Below are positions 5,416-11,034 of a stretch of DNA of 11,034 nt, piece after piece. Source of the stretch: an archaeon (lineage in GTDB: Archaea > Nanobdellota > Nanobdellia > Woesearchaeales > GW2011-AR9); the NCBI GenBank assembly GCA_023266155.1, contig JAHFRS010000021.1:1-11034 (forward strand), in the 5' to 3' direction. Position 1 is the first letter of the stretch, and each line of letters opens with the position of its first letter. The notes below the pieces were generated by a model that worked only from the letters and a program-made list of their open reading frames with translations, made no database searches and was not told the origin of the DNA. Made by a program: the position numbers and the translations under genes.

Positions 5416-7252
5416 TCGCCTTCAGTGCCTTCTCAAAATAAGCTTTTTTTTCCTGAATGGCAAAAGGAGAACCGCCTCCATGCCAGGTAAATCGCGGCCG
5501 TACTTGTACCGGAAATAAACGCTCATTAATGTCGTCAAATATCACCGCTGCCCCCTGCACCGGCGGAAGGCTGTTCAACACTTGATCCAATCCTTCCCTC
5601 ATGTAACTCTGCATCAGCTGACCCAGCGCTTCCACGTCCATCTTGGCTGTGACGCGATGAGCAATAACCGTGTCAGCCTGTGTCATGACGTCAGTATGAA
5701 TCTTTCCCGGTTGTTGGGACGCAAGAATCAACGAGATGCCCGGCTGACGACCTTCCCGTAAAATAGTGATCAGAGCATCAGTAGCCGACGTTTTTCCTTC
5801 TCGGGGCAAGAGTTCATGAGCTTCATCCAACGCTAGCCACACCAACGGCTCTTCCAACTTTTCTTCCGTGTCCTTAGAAAAATAATGCATGGCTGCATCT
5901 ACCGTCTTGAACTCTTCCGCTTTCCGGGCCAACAGGCGATGATTAAAAAGGTTTTTCGCAATCAACCCTACCACTAACGCTTTGATGGCCCAACCGCCGG
6001 CCATCGTGGCATAGGGACTCATATCTAATACTGTTACTTGTCCCGCAGCAATAATATCTTTTAACGGTGTCCCCACTTTTGTAAAAATACCCCAGCCCTT
6101 TGCTTTCTCAAACTGGTTGATAATAACGTGCCGCGCCGTCAATTCGCTTTCAGTATCATTCCTTACCGCTTCAATGAGATCATCAAGGCCATAACTTTCT
6201 CCCGCCGCAGTAAGGGTCTGCACGATTCTCGTTAACAACACGCCCTCAGTGGAATTAGGGTTCAGCTCAAAGGACAAACACCAATCTTCCGGCCCGACGT
6301 CAAGCGGACGGATGGAGAAAGGCAAGTCCGTGGGAAGACCTTGTTCTTTGAATTGATAATAAAATTCTGAGGGCGTATAAATTTTCACATCTAAAACTTT
6401 AGGTTCAAAGCCCCATTGATGCACTAATTCGGCATCCTGAAAATTGGGATATTTCATCGTCCAGTAGATGCCCATGGTATCAAGAAGGACAATGGAAAGA
6501 TTTTGTTTGATCTCTACAGGCAAATCAGCCATGCCTTCGGCGATGGCGCCCATGGTGTAGGAATTGTGGCAGATGATAGAATTTCCAATAAAGTTATGGG
6601 TTTCAGGGATAGTCAAATCGTAGACCCAGCCCGTGTAAAATTGTTTTTCTATTTTAACTATTTTTTCTTCAGTCACTTTTCCATCAACAACCAGAGTAAG
6701 GTAATCCCTTTCCGTTAGCAAAGATGACTGTTTCCATAGATATTGAGCTGATTTATCATCCCTGACCGGGACCAATAAAGGGTGCTCTTTCGTCATCAAC
6801 AGTTCTTTCCGTGATTCTGTGGTTATCTTAACAATCTCCTCAGCAATTTTCTTTTTGTATAAGCCCAAAATGGGTTTAGTGACGATATTGAAGTCATTAT
6901 CGACAGAAAGAACTTTGACTATTCTGTGAGGTTTCAACAGCACTTCAGCGCTTTTTTTTTCCAGAGTAAAGGAATCCGGTTCTAAATCCTGAAAAATAGC
7001 TTGTATTGTTTTCCTACTTCCACCATCCAGAGTGATTTCTGTCTTCCCCAAGACGCATTTTCCACTCCCTCTTTTTCCCACAATAAACACCACATGTGCC
7101 CCTGCGACATCCAAATAAACCGGATTAGACAGCGAGGTCACTTGACCCATGGTCACGTATTGCTTGCCGACAAAGACCGTACCTTCTTTTCCGTACTTGG
7201 CTAAATCTTTTTTAGAGCGGCCAATGACAACATCAAACACCATAATCTTCAT
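5402..7252 (-). CDS. HerA-superfamily ATPase interrupted by a mini-intein
   Basis: A 616-residue precursor; removing the 165-residue intein leaves about 451 residues. The N-terminal part (FDVVIGRSKKD..., about 5-50) resembles the small barrel of HerA proteins. The Walker A P-loop GKRGSGK-S is split between Lys65 and Ser231. Walker B is LVWLALDEAHELLP (470-483, Asp476/Glu477), followed by ILREGRQPGISLILASQQP (497-515), the usual sensor and arginine region. HerA-type ATPases are hexameric DNA translocases, in archaea usually acting with NurA in end resection; no nurA gene is in this window, so the partner is unknown and this may be a HerA-like relative. A TATA-like box points to the ATG at 7243 (Met4) as the leaderless start, giving MVFDVVIGRS; the longest frame is listed. 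No Shine-Dalgarno site is present. It lies 54 bp after the lipoprotein gene. Confidence 0.88.
   Translation of the reverse strand: MKIMVFDVVIGRSKKDLAKYGKEGTVFVGKQYVTMGQVTSLSNPVYLDVAGAHVVFIVGKRGSGKCVLGKTEITLDGGSRKTIQAIFQDLEPDSFTLEKKSAEVLLKPHRIVKVLSVDNDFNIVTKPILGLYKKKIAEEIVKITTESRKELLMTKEHPLLVPVRDDKSAQYLWKQSSLLTERDYLTLVVDGKVTEEKIVKIEKQFYTGWVYDLTIPETHNFIGNSIICHNSYTMGAIAEGMADLPVEIKQNLSIVLLDTMGIYWTMKYPNFQDAELVHQWGFEPKVLDVKIYTPSEFYYQFKEQGLPTDLPFSIRPLDVGPEDWCLSFELNPNSTEGVLLTRIVQTLTAAGESYGLDDLIEAVRNDTESELTARHVIINQFEKAKGWGIFTKVGTPLKDIIAAGQVTVLDMSPYATMAGGWAIKALVVGLIAKNLFNHRLLARKAEEFKTVDAAMHYFSKDTEEKLEEPLVWLALDEAHELLPREGKTSATDALITILREGRQPGISLILASQQPGKIHTDVMTQADTVIAHRVTAKMDVEALGQLMQSYMREGLDQVLNSLPPVQGAAVIFDDINERLFPVQVRPRFTWHGGGSPFAIQEKKAYFEKALKAIKEW
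6563..7057 (-). mobile_element. Mini-intein in the Walker A motif of the HerA-like ATPase
   Basis: Residues 66-230 of the precursor. It begins with Cys66 (CVLGKTEITLDGG, block A) and carries block B LLMTKEHPLLV with Thr154 and His157. Block F is GWVYDLTIPETHNFIG, and it ends IICHN with His229-Asn230, followed by Ser231 as the +1 nucleophile. These are all residues needed for class 1 splicing. Ligation restores GKRGSGKSYTMG, a perfect P-loop, which proves the boundaries better than similarity alone. Only about 40 residues separate blocks B and F and no LAGLIDADG motif is visible, so the homing endonuclease is absent and the element should be unable to spread by itself. Sampled lines are about 35-38 percent GC against about 50 percent in the extein, suggesting later acquisition. 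The coding frame is intact. Confidence 0.92.
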
Positions 7253-7265
7253 AAAAGAAAGGAAG

Positions 7266-7273
7266 CATAAAAA
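7266..7273 (-). promoter_or_regulatory. TATA-like box for HerA-like gene
   Basis: TTTTTATG on the - strand. Its centre is 26.5 nt from the ATG at 7243, not from 7252, so it favours Met4 as the translated start on a leaderless message. It lies in the 54-bp gap after the lipoprotein gene, so herA can be expressed separately. Confidence 0.45.
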
Positions 7274-7306
7274 GGTTGTGGTCAGTTCTTTCTCTGGTAA
7301 TTTTGT

Positions 7307-7900
7307 TTATGATTGTGCTAGTACGGTTGGCTCTTCCATTCCGCTCCAACACATCCCACAACACACTCCTCCACAGCCGCCATAACAACAGGTGCTATGG
7401 CTTCCGGCAAGTTGTGGTGCAGGAAATTCGTTTCCTTGTTCATCGACCAGCCCTGTTTGCGCTAATTCATGAAGCAGGGCACGTCCCGCCGGGTTGGATG
7501 GATCAATTTCTAAAATGGTTTTTCTCACAAAAGCCCCCTGTCGGTCTAACTCTGCGATGCCTTTACTTTTAATAATTTTTTCAATAGCATCCACTTTCAT
7601 TGTTTCCAGTTTACCTGAAGGCAGAAGTTGCTCTTTTTCCTTGATGCGAAGACGTTTCCCTAATTCTTGGTTTACATAATCCTGCCGTACAGCAGCGGGA
7701 ATTTTCCGCATGATTGGTGCTCTTTCGCTGGTCGTTGCTTTCCCTGCCAGTGGTTGTGCTTCATTTAAAGAAAGTAATTCAGCAGTGCTAAGACTTTGAA
7801 GTTCTGCCTTGATTGTTGCCGTTTCGACAACTTTTCCTTGAGCACAGCCAAAGAGAAAGACGAGTCCTAACAGCACACCAAGAACAACATTTTTTTTCAT
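7307..7900 (-). CDS. Predicted lipoprotein with cysteine-rich C-terminal tail
   Basis: A 197-residue protein. Its signal is MKKNVVLGVLLGLVFLFGC, with a lipobox-like LFGC that makes Cys19 the likely lipidated, membrane-anchoring residue. A polar, helix-rich middle (about 30-150, many Lys/Glu/Leu) has no domain I recognise. Near the end CCYGGCGGVCCGMC (171-184) packs six cysteines among glycines, followed by a short acidic tail. This could be a metal site or a disulfide knot; both are inference. It should sit outside the membrane. The start is well supported by GAGGTGAT ending 3 nt before the ATG. The gene lies between dnaG (55 bp upstream) and the HerA-like gene (54 bp downstream), same strand, but with its own TATA box, so a shared function is not implied. 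Confidence 0.75.
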   Translation of the reverse strand: MKKNVVLGVLLGLVFLFGCAQGKVVETATIKAELQSLSTAELLSLNEAQPLAGKATTSERAPIMRKIPAAVRQDYVNQELGKRLRIKEKEQLLPSGKLETMKVDAIEKIIKSKGIAELDRQGAFVRKTILEIDPSNPAGRALLHELAQTGLVDEQGNEFPAPQLAGSHSTCCYGGCGGVCCGMCWSGMEEPTVLAQS

Positions 7901-7901
7901 G

Positions 7902-7923
7902 GTATCACCTCTGTAGTATCACC
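7902..7923 (-). promoter_or_regulatory. Duplicated GGTGATAC in the lipoprotein leader, including its Shine-Dalgarno site
   Basis: On the - strand GGTGATAC occurs twice, 14 nt apart. The copy next to the ATG is part of GAGGTGAT (7904-7911), which matches the AGGAGGTGAT complement of the 16S rRNA tail. The other copy covers the predicted transcription start at about 7920. It could be an operator or a chance duplication. Confidence 0.45.
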
Positions 7924-7928
7924 GTTGT

Positions 7929-7935
7929 AAAAAAA
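7929..7935 (-). terminator. Oligo-T terminator candidate after dnaG
   Basis: Seven T on the - strand, about 21 nt past the dnaG stop, with no hairpin, the archaeal style. It lies between the TATA box and the predicted start of the lipoprotein transcript. Confidence 0.45.
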
Positions 7936-7942
7936 GAATAAC

Positions 7943-7950
7943 TATAAAAA
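7943..7950 (-). promoter_or_regulatory. TATA box for lipoprotein gene
   Basis: TTTTTATA on the - strand, 46.5 nt from the ATG. With the spacing seen elsewhere the transcript starts at about 7920 and has a 20-nt leader just long enough for the Shine-Dalgarno site. Confidence 0.5.
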
Positions 7951-7955
7951 TTTAT

Positions 7956-9293
7956 CTACAGCTTATCGTCCGTCAGCACATTGACTTTAGTCGCTTCTTT
8001 CACCTTCGAGCCCGTGCCAATTAAGTAATTGATACCTAACTTCTCGGCCACATGAACTAAGTCGCTGTCAACCGCACCATCTAACGCCAGAGCATACACT
8101 CCGCCATTCAAACTTTTAATGGTGGATGGCAACTCGCTTAAAGGCACTTTCCCCAGTACGTTCAGTTTCTGGTCAAAGATACAGGCTCCCCGGGTGCCAA
8201 ACAGATCTTCCATGGTTTGCTTGAAAATTTTCTTTTCATCCACAGACAATTTACCATCTTTTATGGGCGGTCGGACAGCATTCACGGGAGCAGTCATAGG
8301 CGCAACTCCCAGTGCCCCCAACGGTTTTACCATTGCTCTGGCCGGTTCTGTTCGTGGTGCGTCCACCCTGACCGGCTGCTCCATCCGGCGAACTGGCTGC
8401 TGTCGTGATTCAAAGTATCGGCGTGGTTCCACTTCCTCTTTTAATTGTCCTTGGTCATCAATGCCTAAATCCAATTTAGCCTGTTCCGCCGTGATCCTGC
8501 CGCGTAAGGCTTTATGGATCTCCTTTTTGGTGATTTCCTCCACTTCCTTGCCATCAGGAGCCTTACAGACAAAATCAACTTCCGCCGTACTGAGCATTCC
8601 TCTGATAATCAAATCGCCGCCGCGGTCACCGTCAACAAACAAAGTCACCGTTTTCTTACGTGTCAGGTCTTTAATCGTTTGTGGAACGGTTGTGCCATTC
8701 AGGGCAATGACATTCTTGAACCCCTGCTTCAACATGTTTAAGACATCGGCACGGCCTTCCACGACAATGATCTCTTCACTATCGTCAATGCCCGGGCCCG
8801 CAGCCAGACTTTCCCGGCCATATTCCACCACTTCCATCATTCGAACAGATTGAGATACTTCATCCGCCAATTCCTGAGAATCAGGAAGGGTATTATCCGT
8901 CATTTCTCTCAACAGAGCTTTAGCCCGCTCAATTACAAATTGTCGTTTGCTGACACGGATATCTTCAACCAAAGTAACATCAACTTTAGCAGTACAAGGA
9001 CCAATCCGCTGGATAATTTCTAAAGCGGCGGCGACAATGACTGTTTCTGTTTTATCCAAAGAACTGGGAATGATAATCTCTCCCGCCGTCTTGCCGGAAC
9101 TGGTATTAACATTGACTTCAATGCGGCCGATTCTGCCGGAACGCTGCAATTCCCGCAATTCTAATTCGTTGCCTAACAACCCTTCCGTCTGGCCAAAAAT
9201 AGCGCCAATGACATCTGGCCGATCAACAACGCCGTCAATCTTAATTGAGGCATGAACAATATATTTTGCGGAAACAGGACTAATTTTTGCCAT
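7956..9293 (-). CDS. dnaG: Archaeal DnaG-type primase / exosome-associated Toprim protein
   Basis: A 445-residue protein of normal archaeal DnaG length. The N-terminal domain (1-170) includes the IERAKALLREM region. The Toprim domain starts EEIIVVEGRADVLNML (173-188, Glu179) and holds DGDRGG (221-226, Asp221 and Asp223), the metal-binding acidic residues. A proline- and arginine-rich linker (about 290-345) leads to a C-terminal domain (350-445) with FDQKLNVLGKVPLSELP and a Gly-rich end. Archaeal DnaG has primase activity in some species and is a stable subunit of the RNA exosome through its terminal domains, so replication and RNA decay are both possible roles. The start is fixed by GGGAGGA 9 nt upstream of the ATG. 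The gene is followed by a seven-T terminator candidate. Confidence 0.95.
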   Translation of the reverse strand: MAKISPVSAKYIVHASIKIDGVVDRPDVIGAIFGQTEGLLGNELELRELQRSGRIGRIEVNVNTSSGKTAGEIIIPSSLDKTETVIVAAALEIIQRIGPCTAKVDVTLVEDIRVSKRQFVIERAKALLREMTDNTLPDSQELADEVSQSVRMMEVVEYGRESLAAGPGIDDSEEIIVVEGRADVLNMLKQGFKNVIALNGTTVPQTIKDLTRKKTVTLFVDGDRGGDLIIRGMLSTAEVDFVCKAPDGKEVEEITKKEIHKALRGRITAEQAKLDLGIDDQGQLKEEVEPRRYFESRQQPVRRMEQPVRVDAPRTEPARAMVKPLGALGVAPMTAPVNAVRPPIKDGKLSVDEKKIFKQTMEDLFGTRGACIFDQKLNVLGKVPLSELPSTIKSLNGGVYALALDGAVDSDLVHVAEKLGINYLIGTGSKVKEATKVNVLTDDKL

Positions 9294-9300
9294 GGTCTAT

Positions 9301-9307
9301 TCCTCCC
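9301..9307 (-). promoter_or_regulatory. Shine-Dalgarno site of dnaG
   Basis: GGGAGGA on the - strand, ending 7 nt before the dnaG ATG. Together with the lipoprotein gene it is one of only two strong ribosome sites in the window, and both have short leaders. Confidence 0.7.
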
Positions 9308-9336
9308 GATAGAAAGAGTGCGTTGAGCCTTAATCG

Positions 9337-9344
9337 TGTTTATA
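9337..9344 (-). promoter_or_regulatory. TATA-like box for dnaG
   Basis: TATAAACA within GGGGTATAAACACG on the - strand, centred 47.5 nt from the ATG, close to the 46.5 nt of the lipoprotein gene. It predicts a start near 9314 and a leader of about 21 nt. An AT-rich GATATAAAT at 9418-9426 is an alternative further upstream. Confidence 0.4.
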
Positions 9345-9527
9345 CCCCAACGTTGGCATCAAACATTTCTGTTATCAGATGATTAAGCATGATTCAAGCA
9401 CTCACTCTTCATTATTTATTTATATCTCAGAAAAACAGAATCTCTTGATCACTCGGACAGCTGCTTCAATTAAAATACAGTGAATGAAATGAACTTGATG
9501 ACTCTATTTTCCTGCGTTGATTATGAT

Positions 9528-9601
9528 GCCCGTCCCACTAACCCCTAAGCTCATAGCTTGGTTTTCACCGTATACTCCCTTAGGTACTCTCGTGTCGGGC
9601 T
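9528..9601 (-). ncRNA. Candidate small structured RNA of unknown family
   Basis: A TTTATATA box at 9624-9631 predicts a transcript start at 9601, immediately before GCCCG (9600-9596). This pairs with CGGGC (9532-9528) to close a 73-nt domain, extended by CAC with GUG across a small bulge. Inside, CCUAAG pairs with CUUAGG (6 bp), and GGU-GAAA-ACC forms a hairpin with a GNRA tetraloop. An alternative AAGCU-AUG-AGCUU hairpin competes with the 6-bp stem. There is no usable ORF. It is not a tRNA despite the length: no T-arm, no U8. I see no C/D boxes, no ACA box, and no SRP or RNase P core motifs. The 3' end is uncertain because no strong T-run follows closely; transcription could run on towards dnaG. 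It lies downstream of abiEii on the same strand. Confidence 0.5.
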
Positions 9602-9623
9602 TGATTTCTGTGAGGGTCGCTAG

Positions 9624-9631
9624 TATATAAA
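9624..9631 (-). promoter_or_regulatory. TATA box for candidate RNA
   Basis: TTTATATA on the - strand within a 12-base block identical to the rhomboid promoter. The upstream element AAACAAAACCAA (9636-9647) is also identical, but 4 bases further away. No ORF starts within 300 bp downstream, so this strong box must serve a leader or an RNA. Confidence 0.6.
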
Positions 9632-9689
9632 TGCTTTGGTTTTGTTTATTTTCTATATGGAAACTATGTTTCGCGGCGTACTAATCCTA

Positions 9690-10379
9690 TTATTTTAACA
9701 TACTTATTACTTTCCTTAATTTTTGTACTGTATTTTTGACAAAAGGTTCTATTTTTGGCTCGGCGATACCTTTAAACCGCAGGTCAACATTACGGAAAGC
9801 CAGTTTAAACATCATTTTCATGTCGTGGCTCTCCACAGTTTCAATAACGTTTTTAATCAACTCCGCTACTTCTGGTCTCTTGGTAATTTTTTCAGCAGCA
9901 ACTTTGGGCGCCAAATACGCAAGGTCGTACAAATCTTTAAACTCTTTCCTGCTGATAAAGGCGAGGCATTTTCCCACAAAAATTCTCTCTAATGGGTACA
10001 AATGCAACTCTCCTTTCTTTTCCAGATTCTGCGGGAGTTCTACGAAGTCAAGATCAATTTTACTGTAGTACGTTCTTCCTGTTTTTAGCTCCACTTTGAG
10101 ATGAAACCGGTTGGTGGCCGCAATAGCAGATTTGGTTATTCGGCACTCTGTTATCATTCCTTGCTGTCGTATTTTCTCCCACGTCTGCATAAAGTATTCT
10201 TCGATCTTCTGGTATTCCTCCCTGAGTCTTAGGTCTACATCAAAGTCCAGATCCTCCGATTCCCGATGGTCGAAATAATACAGTGCCAAAGCTGTTCCAC
10301 CTTTCAAAACGAGCCCAAAAGGATTGTCATGCTCAACTTCCTGGCAAAAAGCTCTCAGCACTTCCATGATTTTGGTCAT
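9690..10379 (-). CDS. AbiEii-family nucleotidyltransferase toxin
   Basis: A 229-residue cytosolic protein with the motifs of the AbiEii/DUF1814 nucleotidyltransferases. LVLKGGTALALYY (23-35) is followed by SEDLDFDVDL (41-50) with the metal-binding acidic residues, then KIDLDF (107-112) as the third acidic strand, and a later Lys-rich EFKDLYDLAYLA (146-157) containing the conserved Lys/Asp pair. AbiEii is the toxin of type IV toxin-antitoxin systems and phage-abortive infection; related MenT toxins add nucleotides to tRNA 3' ends. The substrate here is unknown. It starts 2 nt after the stop of the AbiEi-like gene, the order and coupling typical of the family. At 229 residues it belongs to the shorter members. 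A weak GGGGTG within the end of the upstream gene may act as a ribosome site. All motifs are intact, so it should be active. Confidence 0.9.
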   Translation of the reverse strand: MTKIMEVLRAFCQEVEHDNPFGLVLKGGTALALYYFDHRESEDLDFDVDLRLREEYQKIEEYFMQTWEKIRQQGMITECRITKSAIAATNRFHLKVELKTGRTYYSKIDLDFVELPQNLEKKGELHLYPLERIFVGKCLAFISRKEFKDLYDLAYLAPKVAAEKITKRPEVAELIKNVIETVESHDMKMMFKLAFRNVDLRFKGIAEPKIEPFVKNTVQKLRKVISMLK

Positions 10380-10381
10380 TG

Positions 10382-10972
10382 TTACACCCCATAACGTGTG
10401 AAGTCGATATCTTCCGCCGGGAAAGGATATTTTTTTTTCACAAATACCACCCCATATCGCCGGTACATTTGCATCCAGACTGATTTGCTATACTCATTTT
10501 TAGTAAAGGCAACATCTTTGAATATTTGGTTGCTGGACGCATAGCGCAAGCCCGTTTCCCGATCTACTATTATTTTACTTTTGCTGAGGCTTTTAATTCG
10601 GATGAATTTAATGGTCTTTGACAACAGAGTTACTTTTCCAGCAATTTTTGTATTTATTACTTCGATAACTTTGGTCTCATAAAACCAGCCGTAGCCATGA
10701 TGTCGGAGTGCTTCCAACCCCGTGATATAGTATGGACCACAGAAGTTAAGAAGCAAGGGCAATTCCTGTTCTGGCGGCCCTGATATCAGCAGCTGCTGGA
10801 GTACTTTAAGCTTTTGCTGGAGGTTTCCCCGCCGATACCGTTGCTCATTATCCGTTAATGGCTGCCCTTGTTCTAATTTGTGCAGTATTCTGAATTGAAC
10901 GGGCTTGAATAACGTTGGAACGACGAGCTCTTGTTCTTCCACGAGGCGATGAATAAGCTGTTGAGGGTTCAT
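10382..10972 (-). CDS. AbiEi-like antitoxin / transcriptional regulator
   Basis: A 196-residue protein encoded directly before the AbiEii toxin. Residues about 20-62 form a probable winged-helix-like segment (PVQFRILHKLEQGQPLTDNEQ followed by a basic helix). Then comes an AbiEi-like core around PYYITGLEALRHHGYGWFY (80-98) and VIEVINTKIAGKVTLL (102-117), matching the family pattern of a sheet-rich domain following YISGxSAL. Known AbiEi proteins repress their own operon by binding inverted repeats and neutralise the toxin without stable complex formation; both are likely but unproven here. The start is leaderless: a TATA box is centred 26.5 nt from the ATG, and a perfect 8-bp-arm palindrome overlaps the start site. 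Similarity is weaker than for the toxin, so the family name rests partly on position. Confidence 0.7.
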   Translation of the reverse strand: MNPQQLIHRLVEEQELVVPTLFKPVQFRILHKLEQGQPLTDNEQRYRRGNLQQKLKVLQQLLISGPPEQELPLLLNFCGPYYITGLEALRHHGYGWFYETKVIEVINTKIAGKVTLLSKTIKFIRIKSLSKSKIIVDRETGLRYASSNQIFKDVAFTKNEYSKSVWMQMYRRYGVVFVKKKYPFPAEDIDFTRYGV

Positions 10973-10992
10973 AGGATATAAAAGTATCCTAT
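10971..10992. promoter_or_regulatory. Palindromic operator candidate of the abiE locus
   Basis: ATAGGATA, six spacer bases, TATCCTAT: a perfect inverted repeat with 8-bp arms. One arm overlaps the start codon and predicted transcription start; the other ends 3 nt from the TATA box. A dimeric repressor bound here would block initiation, as expected for AbiEi autoregulation. Confidence 0.6.
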
Positions 10993-10994
10993 CA

Positions 10995-11002
10995 TATATA
11001 AA
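10995..11002 (-). promoter_or_regulatory. TATA box for abiE operon
   Basis: TTTATATA on the - strand, centred 26.5 nt from the ATG at 10972, so the message is predicted to be leaderless. No Shine-Dalgarno site is present. Confidence 0.65.
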
Positions 11003-11034
11003 TGTTTCTGGAAAAAGTGCCCCTAATTAAAATT

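Larger units (their letters stand above)
9294..9527. other. Intergenic region upstream of dnaG, no gene seen
   Basis: Besides the dnaG promoter and ribosome site, the only structure I see is an imperfect inverted repeat. Its arms are around 9314-9338 and 9381-9408, with CTTAATC against GATTAAG, TTGA against TCAA and AGAGTG against CACTCT. A 9-codon ORF and a few T-rich tracts are not convincing as genes or terminators. Confidence 0.4.

Noticed and set aside
5402..7252. Reading the insert in the HerA-like protein as a frameshifted or fused domain
   Set aside because: All splicing residues are present and the flanking residues rejoin to a perfect P-loop, so an intein explains it fully.
8119..8853. 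244-codon + strand ORF
   Set aside because: Antisense shadow of dnaG, where high GC third positions keep the opposite frame open; no promoter or known domain.
9480..9530. C/D box sRNA on the + strand, because of TTGATGA-like motifs
   Set aside because: No D box (CTGA) at a suitable distance and no C'/D' pair.
9528..9601. tRNA gene, suggested by the 73-nt length and closing stem
   Set aside because: No T-arm consensus, no U8, no usable anticodon arm, and a mismatch in the acceptor-like stem on either strand.

Overview
The window looks like a chromosomal segment of an archaeon, most likely a DPANN lineage of the Woesearchaeota/Pacearchaeota type. The archaeal signs are an archaeal-type DnaG primase, a HerA-superfamily ATPase, a free-standing AlaX-M tRNA-editing protein, and TATA-box promoters that sit a fixed distance from start codons. 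The lineage is an inference from gene content and style. No rRNA, tRNA or CRISPR array was recognised.

Left part (1-3844, + strand): a membrane-proteolysis and quality-control block. It holds the 3' part of a site-2-protease-like M50 protein, a small four-helix membrane protein built from an internal repeat, an HtpX-type M48 protease, LemA, a second HtpX, and AlaX-M. Most spacings are 0-6 bp; only htpX-lemA has a 70 bp gap. TATA-like boxes before the first htpX and before lemA suggest internal promoters.

Middle (3845-5415): an AT-rich stretch with a convergent, leaderless rhomboid protease gene (- strand), a repeat-containing region without an obvious gene, and a 49-codon + strand ORF with its own TATA box that runs into the 3' end of the next gene.

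Right part (5402-9293, - strand): a HerA-like ATPase whose Walker A P-loop is interrupted by a 165-residue mini-intein, a small predicted lipoprotein with a cysteine-rich tail, and archaeal DnaG. The dnaG and lipoprotein genes have strong Shine-Dalgarno sites and short leaders.

Far right (9294-11034): an intergenic region of about 400 bp holding a probable small structured RNA with its own promoter. It is followed by a two-gene AbiE-type toxin-antitoxin locus (AbiEi-like then AbiEii nucleotidyltransferase, - strand), whose leaderless promoter carries a perfect 8-bp-arm palindrome over the predicted transcription start.

Promoter geometry is unusually regular. Four genes have the TATA centre 26.5 nt from a start codon (leaderless), two have it at 29.5 nt, and the two genes with Shine-Dalgarno sites have it at 46.5-47.5 nt. 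This rule is what places the 5' end of the candidate RNA and suggests trimmed starts for HerA and the first HtpX.
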